A stretch of DNA of 48,112 nt, taken from assembly GCA_947475995.1 (NCBI GenBank), contig CANJNI010000034.1, forward strand, positions 1-48,112, in the 5' to 3' direction. The notes under the pieces were generated by a model. The model had not been told where the DNA came from. It saw only the letters and a list, made by a program, of their open reading frames with translations, and did not search any database. Origin of the DNA: Beijerinckiaceae bacterium. Lineage in GTDB: Bacteria; Pseudomonadota; Alphaproteobacteria; Rhizobiales; Beijerinckiaceae. This document shows positions 40,902 through 48,112 of the stretch, piece by piece (position 1 is the first letter of the stretch; each line of letters begins with the position of its first letter). The translations under genes were made by a program, and so were the position numbers.

Positions 40902-41846
40902 TCATTCAGCCGTGAAACCGCCTTCCGGCGTCAGGCGCAGATCGCCCGTCACGGGTCCCATCGTCCAGCGCGCCGTGGAGGCGATGCCGCCGAACGAGAA
41001 GATATGCGGCGACACGTCTCCCAGCCTTCCGCCTGCAGTCGCCTCCGCCACCTGGCGGATCAACGGATCGGGCGCGACGGTGCGGAAGGCCTGCTTGATG
41101 AGACCGCTGCGCTTGGCGAGCGCTTCGGCAGACGCGCGCACGCCGCACTTGCGGGCGAAGTTGAGCCAGGTCATCAGGCTCGTCGGACCCGCGAAGCCGA
41201 CACGCACCGGAACGTGCAGGCCGCGATCGCGCAGCCATTCGATCCAGCGCAGGATCGGCGGCACGTCAAAACAGAATTGCGTCACGATATGCGGTTCCAG
41301 CCCGGCGCTTTGCGCGGCCGCCAGCTTGGTGACGAGGCTGCATTCGACTTCATCGTCCGACAGAACCGGATGTCCGTCCGGAAAGCCCGGAAGGCCGATG
41401 TCGCAAATGCCGTTGTTTTGCAGGACGCCGCTGTCGATGACCTGCTGAGCGTCCAGTACGGAGCCGGCGGGCGTGCCTGTGTCGCCGCCGATCAGCATGA
41501 CGCGCGTCACGCGCGCCTCTGCATTGAGGCGTCCGAGCAGACGGTCGATCGCCCGCATGTCCTCGAAGTGACGCGCCGCGATGTGCGGGACAGGTTCCAG
41601 CCCCGCCTCGCGCACCGACATGGCGGTGGCGACCAGTTCGGTCGGATCGCGGCCCGGCAAGGCGGTGAGATAGACCGGCATGCCGCGATTGAGAATTCCA
41701 CCGATGGTGCGGATATCGGCATTCGACGGGCGCGTCGCCTCGAAGGAGGCTTCGCGCATGAAATCGATGACGCGCTGCCTGGCGGTTCCGGCGTCGAGCG
41801 GCGGCGGCATCTTCGGCGCTCTCGATGTGTCGATCATCTGCAGCAT
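40902..41846 (-). CDS. Methylenetetrahydrofolate reductase-like protein (MetF family)
   Basis: A 314-residue FAD-type TIM-barrel protein of the MetF family. The candidate catalytic glutamate sits in ASFEATRPS (compare FEFFPP in E. coli MetF), with MLIGGDTGTPAG and the folate-side VTQFCFDV further on. It is divergent from ordinary MetF, and the last segment (SFGGIASTARW) is not standard. The substrate could be methylene-tetrahydrofolate or another C1 carrier. ATG 41846 follows GGAGGCAGGA. The methyltransferase gene upstream ends only 12 bases before it, so they are surely co-transcribed. Confidence 0.83.
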   Translation of the reverse strand: MLQMIDTSRAPKMPPPLDAGTARQRVIDFMREASFEATRPSNADIRTIGGILNRGMPVYLTALPGRDPTELVATAMSVREAGLEPVPHIAARHFEDMRAIDRLLGRLNAEARVTRVMLIGGDTGTPAGSVLDAQQVIDSGVLQNNGICDIGLPGFPDGHPVLSDDEVECSLVTKLAAAQSAGLEPHIVTQFCFDVPPILRWIEWLRDRGLHVPVRVGFAGPTSLMTWLNFARKCGVRASAEALAKRSGLIKQAFRTVAPDPLIRQVAEATAGGRLGDVSPHIFSFGGIASTARWTMGPVTGDLRLTPEGGFTAE

Positions 41847-41858
41847 TCCTGCCTCCGG

Positions 41859-43313
41859 TCAGTCGCGGCGGCGCGAGATCACGAAAGATTCGTCGTAGAA
41901 CCAGAGTCCGTTGTTGGCGCGCAAGACTTCGCGCGTCGCGTCGAGATAGGCGCCCGTTTCGACAACCGGCGCGAGCCGCTCGTCCTCCACCTGAGCCACA
42001 TAAATGGCGGCGTTCCACGCGGCGAAAAGGGTCGAGGTGCCGATGGAGCCTTCAACTTCGCTCGGCAACGTATGCATGTCGTAGCGGAACAGCGATCTGG
42101 AGTCGGAACCTGCGTTGAAGTTCATGTCGCGGCCTGCAGAGCCCAGTTCCTGTTTCACCGCTTTCAGCAACTCGTGGCGGTCGGTGATGAAGGGACTGTC
42201 GTCCGGCCAGACCTTGCGGATGATCTCCATGCCGGGATCGTTGCCGTAGGAATGGATGCCGATCAGCCGGCCGCCCGGACCCAGCGCGCGCGCCAGCGGG
42301 GCAATGACGCGCTTGGCCTTGAAGGCCGTGGAGGCGCGCGCCCGATAAGGCTGCGATGCGATGACCAGATCGTAATTCGCCGTCGTGGCGCCAAGCTTCG
42401 GGATGATCGGATCGAGCAGGAACTTGTGGTCCTCCCGATACAGGACCAGCACGGTGGGGCGCTCATAGACCGAGCCGCCCGTCTGCTGATTGACGGTGGC
42501 CTTCCAGTTGGCGGCGAGGAACGGCTCCAGCGCGGTGATCTGGGATTCGAAGGCGTGGGACGTGTTGCCGCGGAGCGCGACCTCGTTCCAAACGAGGCTT
42601 GATGCTGCTGTGAGGGAGCGCACCGAAAGACGGGGCGCATCCGCATAGGCCATGTTGGTCAGCACCAGCACGGTGCCGGGATGTTCGAAGAAGCGGTCGG
42701 CGACTTTCTGCAACGTCAGCCGCACGTCTTCGAGGCTGATCTCCTTGCCGACGATATAAAACGGCACGGTCGGAAAGCGATCGTGCATGGAGCGCATCAC
42801 GCGCGTCATCACCGAGCCGTCGCCGACGCCGGCGTCGAAGACCCTCACGGCGGGCGGCCGCGGATGGATGTTGCCGAGTTCATGTGAGACGCGATTGGCG
42901 ATCTCCCACTTCTCGCTGCACGTATTGACGAAGAGCAGATACTTCTGGCGGTTGTCGTAGAAGCGGAAATTGGTGCGCGCATCCGTGTCGCCGTCGCGCT
43001 GAACCGGCGTGAAGGTGCGGGCAGGTTCGGACGCTTCGGTCGGGGAGGAGGCCGCGCCGGCCGAATGACCGTTCTGGGCGGATGCGGGCGCGGGACGCTT
43101 GCGGGTCACGATGGCCTGTCGCCCGTCGCCCGGCGGATGAGCGGCGATGTAGCTGCGAATCCGGTCCAGGGTGTCGGTGGTGATGCGCCCGCCGTTGCGA
43201 AGGCGCGAGACCAGCTTGCCGTCGTTGATCGAGGCCCGCCCGAAGGTGGATTCCGCAACGCCCGCCTGCCGGCAGTAGTCGCTGATTTCGTGAAGCAGTT
43301 CCTCCGCCCTCAC
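41859..43313 (-). CDS. SAM methyltransferase with HTH-like N-terminal domain
   Basis: A 484-residue protein with two parts. Residues 1-55 look like a small helix-turn-helix: LLHEISDYCRQAGVAESTFG, then DGKLVSRLRNGGRITTDTLD and RIRSYIAAH. After a Pro/Ala/Ser linker (about 60-105) comes a class I methyltransferase with motif I VRVFDAGVGDGSVM near 155 and LGPGGRLIGIHSYGND near 350. I do not recognise a named family. The start GTG 43313 is chosen because AGGAGG lies just upstream; ATG 43352 has none. It is the first gene of a pair with the MetF-like reductase, suggesting joint work on one-carbon groups. Confidence 0.78.
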   Translation of the reverse strand: MRAEELLHEISDYCRQAGVAESTFGRASINDGKLVSRLRNGGRITTDTLDRIRSYIAAHPPGDGRQAIVTRKRPAPASAQNGHSAGAASSPTEASEPARTFTPVQRDGDTDARTNFRFYDNRQKYLLFVNTCSEKWEIANRVSHELGNIHPRPPAVRVFDAGVGDGSVMTRVMRSMHDRFPTVPFYIVGKEISLEDVRLTLQKVADRFFEHPGTVLVLTNMAYADAPRLSVRSLTAASSLVWNEVALRGNTSHAFESQITALEPFLAANWKATVNQQTGGSVYERPTVLVLYREDHKFLLDPIIPKLGATTANYDLVIASQPYRARASTAFKAKRVIAPLARALGPGGRLIGIHSYGNDPGMEIIRKVWPDDSPFITDRHELLKAVKQELGSAGRDMNFNAGSDSRSLFRYDMHTLPSEVEGSIGTSTLFAAWNAAIYVAQVEDERLAPVVETGAYLDATREVLRANNGLWFYDESFVISRRRD

Positions 43314-43470
43314 CGTTCCCTCCTGAGCGAAGCCGTAAGCGCGGCTTATCATCCAAGCAGGCCGCAGCGAGGCGCCGGGGTCAACCACAAAAATTCCCAA
43401 ATTGGCCGTGGGATTTCCGTGGGCAAGCGGCCGGCGGCTTGATTGCTGGCGCGGCGCGCGAGCGCGTGGC

Positions 43471-44652
43471 ATGGCGTTGAGGATGATTTCCGCCGCCGAA
43501 TCGGTTGCGGCGCCGACGCGCCGCCCGCGCATCCGCCGCCTGACGCTGAGCGAGTTCCGGTCCTACCCGGCGCTCGACCTGCGCGTCGATGCGGATGTGA
43601 TCGCCCTTACGGGCGACAACGGCGCGGGCAAGACCAACCTGCTGGAAGCATTGTCGTTTCTCACTCCGGGGCGCGGCTTGCGACGCTCCGATCTGGCCGA
43701 ATGCGCCTGGGATCGCGGCAGCGGCGGCTGGGCGGTTTCGGCGGATGTGCGCGAACCCGGCAGTTCGGTTCAACTGGGCACCGGCATCGACCCCCCTGCC
43801 CCGGGCGTTTCGCAAACGCGGCGCTACCGCATCGACCGCGCGCCCGTCTCGACGATCCGCGACTTCGCCGACCATGCGCGGGCCGTATGGCTGACCCCCG
43901 CAATGGACGGGCTTTTCAACGGCCCGGCGGGCGAACGTCGGCGATTTCTTGACCGGCTGGTGCTGGCGGTGGACGCCGACCACGGCTCGCGGGTGAACGC
44001 GCTGGAAAAGGCGCTGCGCAACCGGAACCGCCTTCTGGAAGACAACATTCGCGATCCGCACTGGCTCGACGCGGCCGAACGTGAAGTGGCCGAAATGGCG
44101 GTCGCGGTGGCGGCCGCCCGTTTCGAGACCGTGTCGCGGCTGGCCGGCCTGATTCGCCAGACGCGCGACGAGGCTTCGGCGTTCCCGTGGGCAGATGTGC
44201 AGCTCTCGGGCTTCATAGAGGATCAGCTTGGCGGTGAGCCGGCGCTGGAGGTCGAGGAAGCCTATCGGCGCGTGCTGCGCGACAACCGCGGGCGCGACGC
44301 CGCCGCGGGCCGGACGCTGATTGGACCGCAATCCAGCGATTTGCTGGTGCGTCACGGGCCGAAACAGACCGACGCGGCGCGTTCCTCCACGGGAGAGCAG
44401 AAAGCGCTTCTGGTCGGGCTCATCCTCGCGCACGCCCGCCTGGTCAGCGAAATGAGCGGAATTGTGCCGTTCGTCCTGCTCGACGAGATTGCCGCCCACT
44501 TTGATCCCACCCGTCGCGCCGCCCTTTACGGCGGTCTGGAACAGCTTGGCGCACAGGTCTGGATGACGGGTGCGGACGCGGCGGCCTTCGAGGGGCTGGG
44601 AGACCATGCTCAGATCTTCCGCGTGACGCCCGGCAAGGTTCAGCCCGCATGA
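43471..44652 (+). CDS. recF: DNA replication/repair protein RecF
   Basis: SMC-like ATPase that loads RecA at single-strand gaps. It has 393 residues: Walker A ALTGDNGAGKTNLLEA near 46-61, signature SSTGEQKALLVGL near 305 and Walker B FVLLDEIAAH near 335. The start is not certain: ATG 43471 or ATG 43483, neither with a good ribosome site. The stop overlaps recQ by 4 bases (ATGA). dnaN, the usual upstream neighbour, is replaced by divergent genes here. Confidence 0.93.
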   Translation: MALRMISAAESVAAPTRRPRIRRLTLSEFRSYPALDLRVDADVIALTGDNGAGKTNLLEALSFLTPGRGLRRSDLAECAWDRGSGGWAVSADVREPGSSVQLGTGIDPPAPGVSQTRRYRIDRAPVSTIRDFADHARAVWLTPAMDGLFNGPAGERRRFLDRLVLAVDADHGSRVNALEKALRNRNRLLEDNIRDPHWLDAAEREVAEMAVAVAAARFETVSRLAGLIRQTRDEASAFPWADVQLSGFIEDQLGGEPALEVEEAYRRVLRDNRGRDAAAGRTLIGPQSSDLLVRHGPKQTDAARSSTGEQKALLVGLILAHARLVSEMSGIVPFVLLDEIAAHFDPTRRAALYGGLEQLGAQVWMTGADAAAFEGLGDHAQIFRVTPGKVQPA

Positions 44653-46472
44653 ATGCGCCGCTCACGAAAATTCCGCCGCTGCCTGCCCGCGCCCGCGAGT
44701 TGCTGAAGTCCGTATTCGGCTACGAGGACTTTCGGCCCGGGCAGGAACAGGCCATCGCGCGCGTGGTGGCCGGGCAACCGCTGCTCGCCGTCATGCCGAC
44801 CGGCAGCGGCAAGTCGATGTGCTACCAGCTTCCCGCCCTGATCGACGGCGGGCTGACCGTCGTGGTGTCGCCTCTCATTGCGCTGATGCGCGATCAGGTG
44901 AGCCAGATGCGCTCGCTCGGGATCGCGGCCGCGACGCTCAATTCCATGAACGAGCAGGCCGAGTCCGACGACACATGGACGCAATTGCGGGCCGGCGATA
45001 TCCGCCTCCTGTTCGTGTCGCCCGAGCGTCTGGCGATGGACGGATTGCAAAACGCGCTGCGGCGTCTGGGCGTGCGGCGTCTGGCCATCGACGAAGCCCA
45101 TTGCGTCTCCGAATGGGGTCACGATTTCCGCCCCGAATACCGCGACATTCGCCGCGCGGTCGAAAACCTCGGCAACGTGCCGGTGCTGGCCCTGACAGCG
45201 ACCGCAGATCACAACACGCGCGCCGACATCGTCGAGCGACTTTTCGGAACGCCGCCCGAAATCATCGTCCACAGTTTCGACCGGCCCAATCTGGATCTGG
45301 CTTTCGCCGCCAAGGACCAGCCGCGCAAGCAGTTGAGCAGCTTTCTCGACCGTCATCGCGGCCAGAACGGGATTGTCTATTGCGCCTCGCGCGCCAGGAC
45401 GGAATCGCTGGCGGACTATTTCCAGCGAAATGGCCACGAGGCCTTCTGCTATCATGCCGGGATGGATCAGCGGGATCGCAACCGCAACCAGGATCGCTTC
45501 CTGCGCGAGGATGGCGTCGTGGCGGTAGCGACGGTCGCATTCGGCATGGGCATCAACAAACCGGACGTGCGCTTCGTGTGTCACGCCGACATGCCGTCGA
45601 GCGTTGAATCCTACTATCAGGAAATCGGCCGGGCCGGCCGAGATGGACTGCCGGCCCATACGCTCACTCTCTACGGGCTGGACGATATGGCGTTGCGCCG
45701 TCGCCAGATCGACGAGCGCGACATCGGCGAAGAGCGCAAGCGCATCGAGATGCGCCGCCTCGACGCGCTGATCGGGCTCTGCGAAGCCTCCTCCTGCCGT
45801 CGCCAGACCCTGCTGGCCTATTTCGACGAGGCTGCGGAGCCCTGCGGGCGCTGCGACGTCTGTCAGGGACGGGTGAAACTCTACGACGGCACGATCGACG
45901 CCCAGAAGGCGCTATCCGCCGTGGTGCGCACCGGGCAGCGTTTCGGAGCGGCCTATCTGGCCGATATCCTGACCGGGCAGACGTCCGATCAGGTCACCCG
46001 CAACGGTCATGAGGCGATCAAGACTTTCGGGGTCGGCCGGGATCGGCCCAAGCAGGTCTGGACAGGCGTCTATCGTCAATTGTTCGCAGCCGGCGCGCTG
46101 GCGACCGCCAGCGAGGAATTCGGCGGCTTCTGCCTGACCGAAAAGGGCGACGACATCCTGCGGGGCCGCGCGACGATCAGCCTGCGCGATGCGGCGGCCC
46201 CGAAGGAGCGGTCGCGCTCAAGGACTGCGGCGGCGCGGGAAGTCGTGGATGTGGACGAGGCGTTGCTGGCCGCGCTCAAGAAGTTGCGCCGCGAAATCGC
46301 TCGCGACGAGGGCGTGGCGGCCTTCATGGTCTTCCCCGACCGCACCCTGATCGACATGGCCGAGAAACGTCCCGCCACGCTCGACGACATGGCGCTGGTC
46401 CACGGCGTCGGCGACCGCAAGCTGAAGCGCTATGGCGACGCCTTTCTGGAGGCGATTGCGGGCGCGTCGTAA
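44649..46472 (+). CDS. recQ: ATP-dependent DNA helicase RecQ
   Basis: 3'-5' helicase of the RecFOR pathway, 607 residues. Motif I (Walker A) in MPTGSGKSMCYQLPAL near 49, the DEAH box IDEAHCVSEWGHDFRPEY near 147, motif VI block ending QEIGRAGRDGLPA, zinc-binding cysteines CEASSC and CGRCDVC near 377-405, winged helix, and a C-terminal HRDC domain (about 537-605). It is translationally coupled to recF and followed by gyrB after 165 bases; the three may form one DNA-maintenance unit. Confidence 0.95.
   Translation: MNAPLTKIPPLPARARELLKSVFGYEDFRPGQEQAIARVVAGQPLLAVMPTGSGKSMCYQLPALIDGGLTVVVSPLIALMRDQVSQMRSLGIAAATLNSMNEQAESDDTWTQLRAGDIRLLFVSPERLAMDGLQNALRRLGVRRLAIDEAHCVSEWGHDFRPEYRDIRRAVENLGNVPVLALTATADHNTRADIVERLFGTPPEIIVHSFDRPNLDLAFAAKDQPRKQLSSFLDRHRGQNGIVYCASRARTESLADYFQRNGHEAFCYHAGMDQRDRNRNQDRFLREDGVVAVATVAFGMGINKPDVRFVCHADMPSSVESYYQEIGRAGRDGLPAHTLTLYGLDDMALRRRQIDERDIGEERKRIEMRRLDALIGLCEASSCRRQTLLAYFDEAAEPCGRCDVCQGRVKLYDGTIDAQKALSAVVRTGQRFGAAYLADILTGQTSDQVTRNGHEAIKTFGVGRDRPKQVWTGVYRQLFAAGALATASEEFGGFCLTEKGDDILRGRATISLRDAAAPKERSRSRTAAAREVVDVDEALLAALKKLRREIARDEGVAAFMVFPDRTLIDMAEKRPATLDDMALVHGVGDRKLKRYGDAFLEAIAGAS

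Positions 46473-48112
<1,640 letters not shown>

Noticed and set aside
41004-42602. 532-codon frame antisense to the MetF-like and methyltransferase genes
   Set aside because: It spans two real genes and their junction, so it cannot be one conserved protein; composition is typical of an antisense shadow.
43381-44607. 408-codon frame antisense to recF
   Set aside because: recF has all ATPase motifs; the antisense product has no recognisable domain.

Overview
The window is a 48.1 kb piece of a high-GC bacterial chromosome, almost certainly an alphaproteobacterium of the order Hyphomicrobiales (Rhizobiales). Reasons: the homospermidine synthase is 477 residues long and, by recalled numbering, places its key residues exactly as the Blastochloris viridis enzyme does; the block dapF-mtaB-ftsY-yciB next to ccmABCDG and acnA, and the block rplU-rpmA-GNAT-obgE-proB, are familiar in this order; DUF1236 and GyrI-like exported proteins and the dispersed cgtcat..gatcca palindromes are also typical. 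I cannot name the genus. No tRNA, rRNA, CRISPR array, phage or insertion sequence was seen, and coding is dense; the only stretch over 300 bases without a gene is the first 367 bases.

Layout. (1) 1-4.9 kb: polyamine block, with a probable speF-type leader, ornithine decarboxylase, a GNAT acetyltransferase and homospermidine synthase (ornithine to putrescine to sym-homospermidine), then an orphan periplasmic solute-binding protein. (2) 5-13.7 kb: CorA, a fused indolepyruvate ferredoxin oxidoreductase, a DUF1007 plus NicO Ni/Co transporter pair with a His-rich loop, a gamma-glutamyltransferase-like enzyme and a small membrane protein. (3) 13.8-19.6 kb: aconitase A, divergent from ccmABCDG (heme export and cytochrome c maturation). 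(4) 19.7-26.6 kb: the minus-strand series yciB-ftsY, mtaB-dapF, interrupted by a plus-strand trio: an RluA-family pseudouridine synthase, an alkaline phosphatase behind a Pho-box-like site, and a small Tat-type protein with a CPFC motif. (5) 26.6-32.7 kb: exported GyrI-like and PEBP-like proteins, proB, obgE, a DUF3833-like gene broken by an in-frame stop, a GNAT, rpmA and rplU. (6) 32.8-37.8 kb: envelope genes, namely an acyltransferase-3, a CelD/BioF2-type acetyltransferase, a disordered-repeat DUF1236 protein and an LpxR-type lipid A deacylase. (7) 37.9-43.3 kb: MBL hydrolase, fatty acid hydroxylase/sterol desaturase, a DUF1932 dehydrogenase, and a tight pair of a MetF-like reductase and a methyltransferase with a DNA-binding-like N-terminus. 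(8) 43.4-48.1 kb: recF-recQ-gyrB, with gyrB running off the window.

Most of the window is ordinary core genome. The best leads are the MetF-like/HTH-methyltransferase pair, the in-frame stop in the DUF3833-like gene, the leader and mini-ORF in front of ornithine decarboxylase, the disordered repeat protein, the double-dyad control region between dapF and the GyrI-like gene, and the Pho-box/phosphatase/CPFC module. I found nothing that can be claimed outright as a new system.
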